51,655 nucleotides of DNA from VEQN01 sp036405975 (GCA_036405975.1 DASWWM010000027.1:1-51655), one strand, 5' to 3'; counted from the stretch's first letter, positions 22,785-31,069 are shown. A program made the numbers and translations. The notes: generated by a model not told the origin, from the sequence alone.

Positions 22785-24365
22785 CTATGCAGCAGTCGGG
22801 AACTTTGTCTGAAGCGCGGTAATGAGCTTTCCGTGCACGCCATCGAATGAGCCATTGCTCATGATGACAACGACATCGCCGGACCTGAGACCTGGAACGA
22901 GTCGCTCGAGAGCTTCGTCTCCATTTGAAACGCAGAAGGCCTGGACCTCTTTGCCTCTGGCGGCACCGTCCGCTTTTACTTTCTCAATGACGGTGCCACC
23001 GTCGATGAAGTCGGCAGGATTGTCATTGTGCCGCAAGGCAGGCATCGAAAGGCAGAGCACGTCCGCAGAACTGAATGCATGGCTATACGGATCCTCAAAC
23101 ATTTTCTTTCTGCTGGTATTCGAACGCGGTTCGAACAGTGCAATGATCCTTCTATCTGAAAATCGTTCCTTGATGCCGGCAAGCGTCTCATGAACGGCAG
23201 TCGGGTGATGTGCGAAGTCATCAATTACCAATACGCCGTTGATATTTGCTCGAATTTCCTGCCTTCGCTTCATTCCAATGAAAGTACTGAGACCGGCTCT
23301 GATCTCATCGGCAGAGAGGTTCTCGTGAAGCGCAGCGGCCATGACAGACAGGGCGTTTGCGATATTGTATCTTCCGAAAAGCTTGATTGTAAATCTTCCG
23401 AAATCATTTCCCTTATATGAGACGTCGAAATGCTGACCGTCGGCATCCACGGTTATATTCCCAGCCTTGATGTCGCAGCCTTCAGTAAAGCCGTATCGCA
23501 CAACTTGAGCGTCAGCGTATTGCGCGAGTGCCGCAACCTCTTCGATGTCTCCATTAAGAATGAGAAGTCCGCCTTTTGCAGTTTCCTGAGCGAGAAAAAT
23601 GAATGACTGCTTATACTCTTCGAAATCGGCATAGATGTCAGCATGGTCAAATTCCAGAGAAGTGATGATGCTGATTTTCGGCTTATACAAAAGAAACTTT
23701 GGAGACTTGTCGAAATACGCAGTATCGTATTCGTCGCCTTCGATAATGAAATGCCTTGTGCTGGAATTTCCAGCGCTGAAGCTCGTCTCTTTGATTCCAT
23801 TCTCTGTTGGCACCGCCACTCCTCCCACAAGAAAGCCAGGATTCTTTCCAGCACTCAAGAATACATGAGCCGCCATCCCTGTTGTTGTCGTCTTTCCATG
23901 CGTTCCGCATACGACGATGGACGTCCTGTCTTTTATGAAAAATTCCGTGATGGCCTCAGGCATCGAAACCTGATTCAACCCCTGCTCTCTTGCAGCCTTC
24001 GCTTCGATATCGTTCGGACCGAACATGTTCGCAACGACAACCAGATCCTTCCCTTGCAAATTTTCAGGCGCGAATCCTTCATGGAACTTGATACCAAGAC
24101 GCTCGATCAGGTCGCTCGCCGGAGGATAGCATCCCTGGTCCGACCCGGAGACCTCGTAACCGGCTTCTGCAAAGAGCCCGGCGAGCGAAGATGTCGCCTT
24201 TCCGCAAACTCCCGAGATATGTACCTTCCTGATTTTTCCTTCCGCCTCAAGTGCTGCAATTTCCGCAATGCTCGGCCTGTCAAATATTCTTTCGCTGACT
24301 GTTTCGGTTCGTTCGGCAATCCGTCTGAGTTTGGCGTCAAAGAACGCTCGGGCTTCTTGTTTCAT
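22785..24365 (-). CDS. Mur ligase family protein, Mpl-like
   Basis: A 526-residue enzyme that joins a peptide to UDP-MurNAc. It has the N-terminal Rossmann region (VHISGVCGKATSSLAGLFAE, then GSDQGCYPP), the ATP-binding VCGTHGKTTTTGMAAHV, a central EGDEYDTAYFDKSPKF and LEFDHADIY, and the C-terminal ALFEPRSNTSRKKMF. The last three match Mpl (murein tripeptide recycling ligase) better than MurC. In a reduced genome it might recycle tripeptide or replace MurC; that is inference. About 525 residues is longer than E. coli Mpl or MurC. Own promoter, -10 eight bases from the ATG. Confidence 0.8.
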   Translation of the reverse strand: MKQEARAFFDAKLRRIAERTETVSERIFDRPSIAEIAALEAEGKIRKVHISGVCGKATSSLAGLFAEAGYEVSGSDQGCYPPASDLIERLGIKFHEGFAPENLQGKDLVVVANMFGPNDIEAKAAREQGLNQVSMPEAITEFFIKDRTSIVVCGTHGKTTTTGMAAHVFLSAGKNPGFLVGGVAVPTENGIKETSFSAGNSSTRHFIIEGDEYDTAYFDKSPKFLLYKPKISIITSLEFDHADIYADFEEYKQSFIFLAQETAKGGLLILNGDIEEVAALAQYADAQVVRYGFTEGCDIKAGNITVDADGQHFDVSYKGNDFGRFTIKLFGRYNIANALSVMAAALHENLSADEIRAGLSTFIGMKRRQEIRANINGVLVIDDFAHHPTAVHETLAGIKERFSDRRIIALFEPRSNTSRKKMFEDPYSHAFSSADVLCLSMPALRHNDNPADFIDGGTVIEKVKADGAARGKEVQAFCVSNGDEALERLVPGLRSGDVVVIMSNGSFDGVHGKLITALQTKFPTAA

Positions 24366-24373
24366 ATCGGTCC

Positions 24374-24402
24374 ATTCTAGTACATTTGACTGACCAGCCC
24401 AA
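24374..24402 (-). promoter_or_regulatory. Promoter of the mpl-like gene
   Basis: On the minus strand, TTGGGC, a 17-base spacer, TAGAAT (24374-24379), ending 8 bases before the ATG. It predicts a leaderless message. Confidence 0.45.
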
Positions 24403-24416
24403 ATCTTAATGACCTA

Positions 24417-24445
24417 TTGCAATTTTGGTTTCATATGATTTAATA
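24417..24445 (+). promoter_or_regulatory. Promoter of the VOC-like gene
   Basis: TTGCAA (24417-24422), a 17-base spacer, TTAATA (24440-24445). It gives a long leader of about 150 bases that includes AACAAATAAGGAG (24511-24523), an SD with no start codon at the right distance. Confidence 0.45.
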
Positions 24446-24601
24446 TTCCCGTCATTTAGTTTTGCCACACCGCAAAAGCGTGACCAAGGCTGCAAGAGTA
24501 GCTAGCAACCAACAAATAAGGAGTAACGTCTTCCCTAGAGCTTTTCAGCCGGGGTGATGCCGGTTGCCAAGTTCTTTGTGAATAGTAGAAAGAGGAAAAA
24601 G

Positions 24602-25000
24602 TTGAAATTAAGCCATTTTTCAGTAGGAGCAGCATCGCCAGCCATCGCGGCAAATCTGCTCGCATTGCATTTTGGATACATGCGCGTGTCCAAGGACGAC
24701 TCAATCCAACGAGAAATCCTGAAAGACCCAAACGGTGAGTTCATGGAAATCAACAAGATCAAAGATCCAACGAAATCGACGCATATCGGATTCGTCTTTG
24801 ACAATGCAGCTTTGGCGCTCGCCAAATTCCAGGAACTCTGTCACGAGGACCGGGACGCCGTCGAGAACGCCGAGGCCGTTAAGGTCCCCGTTAAGCCGGC
24901 GAAGAAAGCGTGGCCCCTTGAAGGGACCATCACTTTCGTCCTCAAAGGAGGCATATGGATCGAGTTCCACTGGGGCTCATTCCTTGCCGCCCACGAGTAA
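24602..25000 (+). CDS. Glyoxalase/VOC-superfamily-like protein
   Basis: Start set at the TTG of 24602, with AGAGG 6 bases upstream, giving 132 residues beginning MKLSHFSVGAASPAIAANLL. The open frame extends upstream to a GTG at 24554, but that part is not domain-like. Two similar halves fit a vicinal-oxygen-chelate fold, with ligand-like residues at the expected strands: SHFSV, GEFMEINKI, THIGFVFDN and GIWIEFHWG. Substrate unknown. A solitary unit with its own promoter and strong terminator. The family call is by pattern only. Confidence 0.5.
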   Translation: MKLSHFSVGAASPAIAANLLALHFGYMRVSKDDSIQREILKDPNGEFMEINKIKDPTKSTHIGFVFDNAALALAKFQELCHEDRDAVENAEAVKVPVKPAKKAWPLEGTITFVLKGGIWIEFHWGSFLAAHE

Positions 25001-25018
25001 CTAAGCCCTTTCCTCCTG

Positions 25019-25061
25019 CCGCAGCGCTATTGCATAAAAAGCAATCCGCTGCGGTTTTTTT
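25019..25061 (+). terminator. Terminator of the VOC-like gene
   Basis: Stem CCGCAGCG/CGCTGCGG with an inner ATTGC/GCAAT stem, then a run of seven Ts. Confidence 0.85.
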
Positions 25062-25090
25062 ATTTGGCAGATTTTTGTGTCTGAGATATG

Positions 25091-25198
25091 GCATATAAAA
25101 CAAAAAGCCTCGTAGAGAGACTTGTGAGTTGCAACGAGCAGAGGGAAATTTCAGTAGAAATTTCCCGTTCTCTCGGAGAGGCTTTTTGTTTTATATGC
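25091..25198. repeat. Large inverted repeat after fusA, likely bidirectional terminator
   Basis: Perfect 21-base arms (25091-25111 and 25178-25198) enclose a second stem, GAGAGAC/GTTCTCTC, and an inner hairpin GGAAATTTC-AGTA-GAAATTTCC. The right arm touches the fusA stop codon. Each arm has a five-base run, TTTTT or AAAAA, so it can end transcription from either side. At 108 bases and nearly fully paired, it is far larger than the other terminators and resembles a small MITE-like palindrome. Confidence 0.7.
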
Positions 25199-27345
25199 TA
25201 TTTTCGGGACTCAACGATCTGCTTCTCAACGTTTGGTGGAACAACATCGTAGTGATCGAATTCCATCGTCATTGATCCTCGTCCCTGTGTCATTGATCGG
25301 AGGTCAGTCGTGTATCCGAACATTTCTGACAATGGAACCATGGCTCGGATAGCCTTGTTCATTCCTCGGTCGTCCATTCCTTCGATAACTCCTCGCTTTG
25401 ATGAAAGTGAGCCAGTTACGTCACCCATGAATGATTCTGGAGTTACAACCTCAACCTTCATGATCGGCTCGAGGATAACTGGCTTAGCCTTCTTGGCAGC
25501 AGCCTGGAATGCCTGAGATGCGGCAATCTTGTATGCGAGTTCAGATGAGTCAACATCGTGTGATGAACCGAATGTAAGCTCGCAAGAAACGTCCGTCATC
25601 GGGAAGCCGGCTACGATACCTCGGTCCATGGCTTCCTTAACGCCCTTCTCCACAGCAGGGATGAATTCAGTTGGGATAACGCCTCCCTTGATAGAGTCGA
25701 TGAATTCGAATCCGTCCTCTCGGTGTACGTTCTTCGCGATCTTCGCGCCTTCCTCGAGAGCCTCGAGAGGCTTGATCGTGATTCGAACGTGACCATACTG
25801 ACCCTTACCTCCTGACTGCTTAACGTACTTGAAGTCTTCGTCTACGCATGTGCCCTTGATAGTCTCTCGGTATGATACCTGAGGCTTACCGACATTTGCT
25901 TCTACGTTGAACTCTCGCTTCATTCGGTCAACCATGATTTCAAGATGGAGCTCACCCATACCCGCGATGATCGTCTCTCCAGTTTCCTGGTTTGATGAGA
26001 TTCGGAATGTCGGATCTTCATCGGCAAGCTTCTTGAGGGCCATACCCATCTTCTCCTGGTCAGCCTTAGTCTTTGGCTCGATTCGAAGTGATACTACAGA
26101 CTCAGCGAACTTGATCGGGTCAAGAACGATAGGCTTAGCCTCGTCGCAGAATGTATGAGAAGTCTTCGCATCCTTGAGACCTACAGCGGCTGCGATTTCT
26201 CCGGCGAATACCTTCTTAACTTCTTCTCGCTTGTTGGCCTGAAGTCGCACGATTCGTCCAAGTCGTTCCTTCTGTCCAGTTGTCGAGTTGTAAATGTATG
26301 AGCCGGCTTCGATAGTTCCAGAGTACACTCGGAAGAATGTGAGCTGACCTACGAATGGGTCTGTCTGGAGCTTGAAGGCAAGCGCAGCAAACGGCTCTGT
26401 ATCAGATGCCTGTCGAGTGATGACTTCTCCAGTCTCAGGATCAGTTCCCTGTACGGCAGGGATATCGAGCGGAGACGGAAGGTAGTCAACAACGGCGTCG
26501 AGGATGAGCTGGGTTCCCTTGTTCTTAAGAGATGAACCTGTGAATACAGGGTAAATCTTGTTTGCGATAACCCCCTTTCGAAGAGCGGCCTTGAGTGCAG
26601 GAAGTTCGAAGTCAGTCTTTCCTTCCAGGTACTGGTTCATCATTTCCTCATCCTGCTCAACGATCTTCTCAACGAGTTCAGCTCGTCGCTTAGTCGCCTC
26701 GTCTACCATGTTTGCCGGGATATCGTACTCAATAACCTGGTTACCCATTTCTCCTTCGAACCTGTATGCCTTCATCTTGAGAAGGTCGATGACTCCGTTG
26801 AAGTCTCCTTCAGATCCGATAGGAAGCTGTGCTCGGATGGCGTTCTTGTTAAGTCGATCGAGGATAGACTGGTATGATCGCTCGAATGAAGCACCTGTTC
26901 GGTCAAGCTTGTTGATGTAGCAGATTCGCGGAACCTGGTACTTGTCAGCCTGTCGCCATACAGTCTCAGACTGCGGCTCTACTCCGGCTACTCCGTCGAA
27001 TACCACTACTCCTCCGTCGAGTACCTTGAGTGATCGCTCTACCTCCACTGTGAAGTCCACGTGTCCAGGAGTGTCGATGATGTTGAATCGGTGCTTGTTT
27101 GAAAGGTCGCTTCCCATGTATGTCGGGTTCCAGAAACAAGTGATCGCGGCAGCCGTGATGGTGATACCTCGCTCCTTTTCCTGTTCCATCCAGTCGGTCT
27201 GAGCCTCACCTTCGTGAACCTCCCCGATCTTATGTGACATACCTGTGTAGTAAAGGATTCGCTCAGACGTAGTCGTCTTTCCTGCGTCAATATGGGCGAT
27301 GATACCGAAGTTTCGTACTTTCTCGAGTGGATAATCTCTGTTCAT
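25198..27345 (-). CDS. fusA: Elongation factor G
   Basis: A 715-residue ribosomal translocase. It has the P-loop AHIDAGKTTTSERILYYTG, DTPGHVDFTVEVERS and the guanine-specific NKLDRTGA, followed by domains II-V. The C-terminal FGYTTDLRSMTQGRGSMTME is a conserved EF-G motif. Normal length. It is separated from rpsL-rpsG by unrelated genes and has its own promoter, so the str operon is broken here. Confidence 0.97.
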   Translation of the reverse strand: MNRDYPLEKVRNFGIIAHIDAGKTTTSERILYYTGMSHKIGEVHEGEAQTDWMEQEKERGITITAAAITCFWNPTYMGSDLSNKHRFNIIDTPGHVDFTVEVERSLKVLDGGVVVFDGVAGVEPQSETVWRQADKYQVPRICYINKLDRTGASFERSYQSILDRLNKNAIRAQLPIGSEGDFNGVIDLLKMKAYRFEGEMGNQVIEYDIPANMVDEATKRRAELVEKIVEQDEEMMNQYLEGKTDFELPALKAALRKGVIANKIYPVFTGSSLKNKGTQLILDAVVDYLPSPLDIPAVQGTDPETGEVITRQASDTEPFAALAFKLQTDPFVGQLTFFRVYSGTIEAGSYIYNSTTGQKERLGRIVRLQANKREEVKKVFAGEIAAAVGLKDAKTSHTFCDEAKPIVLDPIKFAESVVSLRIEPKTKADQEKMGMALKKLADEDPTFRISSNQETGETIIAGMGELHLEIMVDRMKREFNVEANVGKPQVSYRETIKGTCVDEDFKYVKQSGGKGQYGHVRITIKPLEALEEGAKIAKNVHREDGFEFIDSIKGGVIPTEFIPAVEKGVKEAMDRGIVAGFPMTDVSCELTFGSSHDVDSSELAYKIAASQAFQAAAKKAKPVILEPIMKVEVVTPESFMGDVTGSLSSKRGVIEGMDDRGMNKAIRAMVPLSEMFGYTTDLRSMTQGRGSMTMEFDHYDVVPPNVEKQIVESRK

Positions 27346-27453
27346 ATATGTATCGGCCGAAGCCGGATTCTAAATTTAAAAAGCCCGAGGGCCAGTAAAT
27401 TATTGGTAATTAGATGATAATAAGCACCGACTTTAGAATTAAGTCGTGGGGAT

Positions 27454-27482
27454 AAAATAGCATTATTCCTAAGGGTTTGCAA
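27454..27482 (-). promoter_or_regulatory. Promoter of fusA
   Basis: On the minus strand, TTGCAA (27477-27482), a 17-base spacer, TATTTT (27454-27459). It gives a leader of roughly 100 bases with a GACTT/AAGTC stem and no SD. Confidence 0.5.
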
Positions 27483-27532
27483 CGATAAACGAGCATTTGC
27501 CCGAGTCTGAAGTCGTGACCTAAAAGGCCTAT

Positions 27533-27880
27533 TTATTCCAGGACCGCATCTTCAAGCTTCAGAATGCGGTTTTCATGGCCCTGATAGAGCTCAGACATGG
27601 CATCCATCTTGATTTCGAGGCTTTCGACCTGACCATCAAGCCGGTTGATGCTTTGCTCGATTTTATCCAGCATGCCCGATTGAATGCCCAATTGACAGTC
27701 TATTTCATAAAGTCTCTGGTTTGTGCGACCCTCCATGGCGCCAAGCTCGTCCTTGGTAGGGAAATTCTCATGCATGTAGTTTTGCATAGAATCAAAGCCT
27801 GTTTTCATGATTTGGGCAAACTTCTCAAATTTGTCATCCATCATGTTTTTGATGAGATTCAGGTCCCTTTTGGTTAACAT
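27533..27880 (-). CDS. Coiled-coil protein, 115 residues
   Basis: A soluble, mostly helical protein with heptad-like spacing from the start (LTKRDLNLIKNMMDDKF) to the end (LEIKMDAMSELYQGHENRIL). No catalytic motif. Proteins of this style, ending in a Leu/Glu-rich helix, are common hypothetical genes in CPR genomes. The start is supported by a -10 TATACT 6 bases away. Function unknown; an oligomerising scaffold is possible. Confidence 0.7.
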   Translation of the reverse strand: MLTKRDLNLIKNMMDDKFEKFAQIMKTGFDSMQNYMHENFPTKDELGAMEGRTNQRLYEIDCQLGIQSGMLDKIEQSINRLDGQVESLEIKMDAMSELYQGHENRILKLEDAVLE

Positions 27881-27886
27881 ACCGAA

Positions 27887-27892
27887 AGTATA
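27887..27892 (-). promoter_or_regulatory. -10 of the coiled-coil gene
   Basis: TATACT on the minus strand, ending 6 bases before the ATG. Leaderless pattern. Confidence 0.45.
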
Positions 27893-27932
27893 GCCTGCTC
27901 AAATCAAATTTCCATAAACTGCCTGTGAATAT

Positions 27933-27938
27933 TATAAT
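27933..27938 (+). promoter_or_regulatory. -10 of the nucleotidyltransferase gene
   Basis: A perfect TATAAT. It directly abuts the first ATG (27939), so that ATG cannot be in the transcript. The ATG at 27945 is 6 bases away and is the likely leaderless start. Confidence 0.55.
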
Positions 27939-27944
27939 ATGGCC

Positions 27945-28628
27945 ATGAAACTCGTAATTTTAGCTGCCGGCAAAGGCAAACGAATGGGAGAATCTTCGAA
28001 CCACACCCCAAAGCCCATCCTTAAATACAAAGGGGAGACCCTCATCGAGCACAAGCTGGAGCAGATTCCGGCTCAGATCAATGAAATTATCGTTGTAATT
28101 GGCCATTTGGGCGAGAAAATAGCCCTTGAACTGGGCACTGACTACAAAGGCATTCCTATTGTATATGTTCAGCAGCACGAGCTTTTGGGTACCGCACACT
28201 CGCTTTGGCAGGCAAAAGACCAGCTTATGGCTGCCGGAGAGCCTTTCCTGGTCCTCATGGGAGATGACCTTTATGCAAAAGAAGACCTTGAAGCCATGAT
28301 TTCTTCATATGAAGCTGACGGCAATTGGGTCGCGCTCGTCCAGAAAGTAGACCAGCAAATGACTGCAGGAAAGTGTGTAGTGGATGAAAATGGCTTTCTT
28401 ATAGCCATCACAGAAGATCCTGAAGGTAAAATCTCACAAAACGTCATGTATACAGGAGGCTGCCTGCTTACGCCTGACGTATTCCAGCTACCTATGGTAC
28501 CCGTCTCCGAAACCGAGTTCGGCCTTCCACAGACGTTCATGCAGAAAACAGGGCTCGGTGGCCAGATTAAGGCCTTGTATGCAACGTATTGGAAGCGAAT
28601 TACAGCCCCGGAAGACCTTGCGGATTAA
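27945..28628 (+). CDS. Sugar-1-phosphate nucleotidyltransferase
   Basis: 227 residues from the ATG at 27945 (MKLVILAAGKGKRMGES); the open frame starts two codons earlier, inside the promoter spacing. It has the nucleotide-binding GKGKRMG, then KPILKYKGETLIEHKL, YVQQHELLGTAHSLW and the metal-binding LMGDDLYAKEDL. These are features of RmlA/GlmU/GalU-type enzymes, which make NDP-sugars for the envelope. No left-handed beta-helix is present, so it is not a full GlmU. Substrate undecided. A bidirectional terminator follows. Confidence 0.85.
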   Translation: MKLVILAAGKGKRMGESSNHTPKPILKYKGETLIEHKLEQIPAQINEIIVVIGHLGEKIALELGTDYKGIPIVYVQQHELLGTAHSLWQAKDQLMAAGEPFLVLMGDDLYAKEDLEAMISSYEADGNWVALVQKVDQQMTAGKCVVDENGFLIAITEDPEGKISQNVMYTGGCLLTPDVFQLPMVPVSETEFGLPQTFMQKTGLGGQIKALYATYWKRITAPEDLAD

Positions 28629-28640
28629 GACTGGAATATG

Positions 28641-28670
28641 AAAACCGCCTCTGTGCAGGCGGTTTTTGTT
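28641..28670 (+). terminator. Bidirectional terminator
   Basis: AAAACCGCCT/AGGCGGTTTT stem with a CTGTGC loop. It serves the nucleotidyltransferase (plus) and the 73-residue gene (minus). Confidence 0.85.
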
Positions 28671-28692
28671 TGATTGAGCTGTTCACAGCAGC

Positions 28693-28914
28693 TTACTCGA
28701 AAGGCGTAATCATCCCTTTGGATACCAACCTTCGTATGACATTTGAGACCAGAAACTCGCGCGGATAGCGCTTCGTTCTGATGACCGACTGAGCCTGGAT
28801 TTCAGACCAGATCCTGATGAGTTCCCTCCCCTTGATGTCCAGAATCGCATAGCCAGAATACTGACCGCCAATCCATGCATATCGTGCTGCCAAAGGCAGT
28901 TTTCGCATTTTCAT
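28693..28914 (-). CDS. Hypothetical protein, 73 residues
   Basis: A basic small protein (MKMRKLPLAARYAWIGG, then YAILDIKGRELIRIW, ending VSKGMITPF) with no TM or known motif. The start is not fixed by an SD or clear -10. It lies between two terminators. The even mix of strands and helices looks like a real small domain, but I do not recognise it. Confidence 0.5.
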   Translation of the reverse strand: MKMRKLPLAARYAWIGGQYSGYAILDIKGRELIRIWSEIQAQSVIRTKRYPREFLVSNVIRRLVSKGMITPFE

Positions 28915-28952
28915 AGTTCCGAAAGGATTAAAGCAAACTCAAGCACACAAAG

Positions 28953-28980
28953 CAAAAACCGCCTTTTTGAGGCGGTTTTG
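28953..28980 (-). terminator. Terminator after rpsG
   Basis: AAAACCGCCT/AGGCGGTTTT stem with a short loop. T-runs on both sides, so it can also act on the plus strand. It ends the rpsL-rpsG unit. Confidence 0.85.
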
Positions 28981-28999
28981 TCTGTTTGAAAACTGAGGA

Positions 29000-29470
29000 C
29001 TACCAAGCGAGATGCGCGAAAGCCTTGTTGGCTTCTGCCATCTTGAGGGTGTTTTCCTTCTTTCGAACAGCTTCTCCTTCGTTCTTTGAAGCGGCAATGA
29101 TCTCGTCAGCAAGCTTTACGTGCATAGCTGCGCCTTTCTTTGATCGGGCAGCGTCAATGATCCACTTCATTGAGAGATACTGTCGTCGCTCAGGTCGGAC
29201 TTCTCGAGGAACCTGGTAGTTCGCTCCTCCGACTCGTCGTGATCGAACTTCTACCGCAGGGGCAGTGTTCTTGAGGGCCGTATTGAAGATTTCAATAGGA
29301 TTCTCGGTCTTTAGCTTGTCAGCAATAGTGTCGAAGCTTCGGTAGACGATGGCAATAGCCGTAGTCTTCTTTCCGCTCCACATACAATAGTTGATGAACT
29401 TGCCTACCTCGAGTGAGTTGTACTTGAGGTCAGCCTTGGCTACATTACGATTTTTTACTTTTCGTCGCAT
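29000..29470 (-). CDS. rpsG: Small ribosomal subunit protein uS7
   Basis: A 156-residue protein. It has the N-terminal MRRKVKNRNV, then VEVRSRRVGGANYQVPREV (S7 signature) and EIIAASKNEGEAVRKKEN. Normal length; it nucleates 30S head assembly. It follows rpsL by about 100 bases, a gap with no clear feature. Confidence 0.96.
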   Translation of the reverse strand: MRRKVKNRNVAKADLKYNSLEVGKFINYCMWSGKKTTAIAIVYRSFDTIADKLKTENPIEIFNTALKNTAPAVEVRSRRVGGANYQVPREVRPERRQYLSMKWIIDAARSKKGAAMHVKLADEIIAASKNEGEAVRKKENTLKMAEANKAFAHLAW

Positions 29471-29572
29471 TGGATGATGATAATTAAAGGGAAATTTCTG
29501 TTAATTCGCAGAATGTATTCAGTCTTGCGCTTCAATGCGGGACTTACTCTGCTTTGGTATCTAGGAGATTGA

Positions 29573-29989
29573 TTACTTAGCTGCCTTAGGTCGCTTAGCT
29601 CCGTATGCAGATCGCTGCTTTCGTCGCTTTTCTACGCCCGCACAGTCGAGTACGCCTCGAACTACCGTGTATCGGATACCTACGTCCTTTACTCGTCCAC
29701 CTCGGAGGAGTACTACTGAGTGCTCCTGGAGGTTATGACCCATACCTGGGATGTACGCAGTAACTTCAAGACCGTTTGAAAGTCGTACTCGGCAAATCTT
29801 TCGGATCGCTGAGTTAGGCTTCTTAGGAGTCTTAGTCGTTACCTTTGTGCAAACTCCCTTCTTGAAAGGAGAGTTGTAGTACACCGGTCGGTTGTGAAGA
29901 ACGTTGAATCCTCGAGTAAGGGCAATAGCCTTGCTCTTTCGCTCCGTCTTCTTTCGATTCCTTTTTACTAGTTGGTTAATTGTAGGCAT
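29573..29989 (-). CDS. rpsL: Small ribosomal subunit protein uS12
   Basis: A 138-residue protein. It starts MPTINQLVKRNRKKTERK, has TKTPKKPNSAIRKICRVRLS, the streptomycin-site loop, then GHNLQEHSVVLLRGGRVKD. Normal. Heads the truncated str operon. The leader has a CCTATG/CATAGG stem (about 30028-30049). Confidence 0.97.
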   Translation of the reverse strand: MPTINQLVKRNRKKTERKSKAIALTRGFNVLHNRPVYYNSPFKKGVCTKVTTKTPKKPNSAIRKICRVRLSNGLEVTAYIPGMGHNLQEHSVVLLRGGRVKDVGIRYTVVRGVLDCAGVEKRRKQRSAYGAKRPKAAK

Positions 29990-30077
29990 GTGCCTTTTTG
30001 TTTTGAATTACCTATTAAGTAAGCCATTTCCTATGTTCCGCATAGGGAGTGACTAAAAATAAAATGCTCCGAAAAGC

Positions 30078-30112
30078 ACTGAGTCAGAGAATACTATATA
30101 TATAGGTGCAAT
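30078..30112 (-). promoter_or_regulatory. Possible promoter region of rpsL
   Basis: On the minus strand, TTGCAT then 17 bases to TATTCT, with an alternating TA run between. The exact -10 is unclear. The leader is about 90 bases. Confidence 0.3.
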
Positions 30113-30127
30113 GCAAGAAATAAAGGC

Positions 30128-30730
30128 CTAGACGCCCGCAATACCGTTCACGATAGCGAATACGGCTGGAGCTAGGAACTGCCAGAGTACAAAAATGAAG
30201 AGAACTGTGGCAATCATGCCGTACTGCTCGAAAACAGCCCTAAACTTGGCCATTTGGTTTGGAAAAAGATTGATGAGAATCTTCGAGCCGTCCAAAGGAG
30301 GAAGTGGAACAAGGTTGAAAAAGGCCAATGTAGCGTTGATTAGAGCCGCAACATAGAGAATGTATGTGGTTTCCTGAGGAATGGCCGTTCCGAAGAAGCG
30401 GATAGTCAGGGCCGCTGCCAGCATGATCACGATATTTGACAGCGGCCCTGCAAATGCCACCCAAAGCTCGCTCCAGCGGCCATTTTTAAGGTTATATGGG
30501 TTATACGGTACCGGCTTGGCCCATCCAAATACGATGCTTCCAGGCAAAATGACGCAGATAAGCGGCACGAGGATTGATCCGACAGGGTCTATATGGCTGA
30601 TAGGGTTCAATGTGAGCCGTCCTGCATACTTTGCCGTCTTGTCGCCCTGAGACAGTGCAGCAAGGCCGTGAGCCACTTCGTGAATGACGATTGAAAGTAT
30701 TAAAATGGCGACTGTGAAGATAGAAATCAT
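30128..30730 (-). CDS. Site-2 protease family membrane metalloprotease (M50)
   Basis: Start set at MISIFTVAILILSIVIHEVAHG (30728-30730), giving 200 residues; the longer frame crosses into the rpmB promoter region. It has the zinc-binding HEVAH in the first TM and the second ligand motif NLVPLPPLDGSK in a later TM. Compact, about five to six TM segments, no PDZ domain. The family cuts membrane-bound substrates such as anti-sigma factors. Link to the sigma/DUF5667 pair at 7173 is possible but unsupported. Confidence 0.85.
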   Translation of the reverse strand: MISIFTVAILILSIVIHEVAHGLAALSQGDKTAKYAGRLTLNPISHIDPVGSILVPLICVILPGSIVFGWAKPVPYNPYNLKNGRWSELWVAFAGPLSNIVIMLAAALTIRFFGTAIPQETTYILYVAALINATLAFFNLVPLPPLDGSKILINLFPNQMAKFRAVFEQYGMIATVLFIFVLWQFLAPAVFAIVNGIAGV

Positions 30731-30754
30731 GTTTGCGTTATGTAGAAAATATGA

Positions 30755-30771
30755 TAGCATGTTCGAACATA
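30755..30771 (+). promoter_or_regulatory. rpmB promoter with a 12-base palindrome
   Basis: An extended -10 TGA-TAGCAT (30755-30760) is followed by the palindrome ATGTTCGAACAT (30760-30771), which ends on the first base of the start codon. The palindrome could be an operator or chance. Confidence 0.3.
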
Positions 30772-31013
30772 TGGCAAAAGTATGCGCAATTACAAAAAGA
30801 GGACCTCGAACTGGAGGAGGGTATTCTAACCGAACCCGAGCCACTCAGTTCAACCCTACGGGAACGAGACTCCGATACCCAAACCTTCAGAAGAAGCGAA
30901 TTTACGTTCCTGAACTCAAGAAGAGCGTCATGGTGACCATCTCAACCAGAGCTCTCAAGACAATCCAGAAGAACGGCGCATTCGCCACTCTCAAGAAAGC
31001 AGGACTCATTTAA
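30771..31013 (+). CDS. rpmB: Large ribosomal subunit protein bL28
   Basis: An 80-residue protein starting at 30771 (MAKVCAITKRGPRTGG); the longer frame upstream is not L28-like. It has TRATQFNPTGTRLRYPNLQK and ISTRALKTIQKNGAF, as in L28. The N-terminus has a single Cys, not the CxxC zinc pair. Monocistronic, ended by a terminator, divergent from the protease gene. Confidence 0.9.
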   Translation: MAKVCAITKRGPRTGGGYSNRTRATQFNPTGTRLRYPNLQKKRIYVPELKKSVMVTISTRALKTIQKNGAFATLKKAGLI

Positions 31014-31039
31014 TACTAAGTTCCGAGTCCAAGGTACTG

Positions 31040-31062
31040 AAACCGCCGAAAGGCGGTTTTTG
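31040..31062 (+). terminator. Terminator of rpmB
   Basis: AAACCGCC-GAAA-GGCGGTTT then a T-run. The next gene's -10 box starts two bases later. Confidence 0.8.
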
Positions 31063-31063
31063 T

Positions 31064-31069
31064 TATAAT
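31064..31069 (+). promoter_or_regulatory. Extended -10 of the DUF1653 gene
   Basis: TGT-TATAAT, perfect -10, ending 6 bases before the ATG at 31076 and overlapping the T-run of the rpmB terminator. One of the clearest leaderless starts in the window. Confidence 0.6.

Noticed and set aside
27939..27944. First ATG of the nucleotidyltransferase frame (MAMKL)
   Set aside because: It directly abuts a perfect TATAAT, so it would lie upstream of the transcript start; the ATG six bases on fits the leaderless spacing.
30760..30777. LexA (SOS) box of the Gram-positive type
   Set aside because: Only one half, CGAACAT, is present; the second GTTCG at the right distance is missing.
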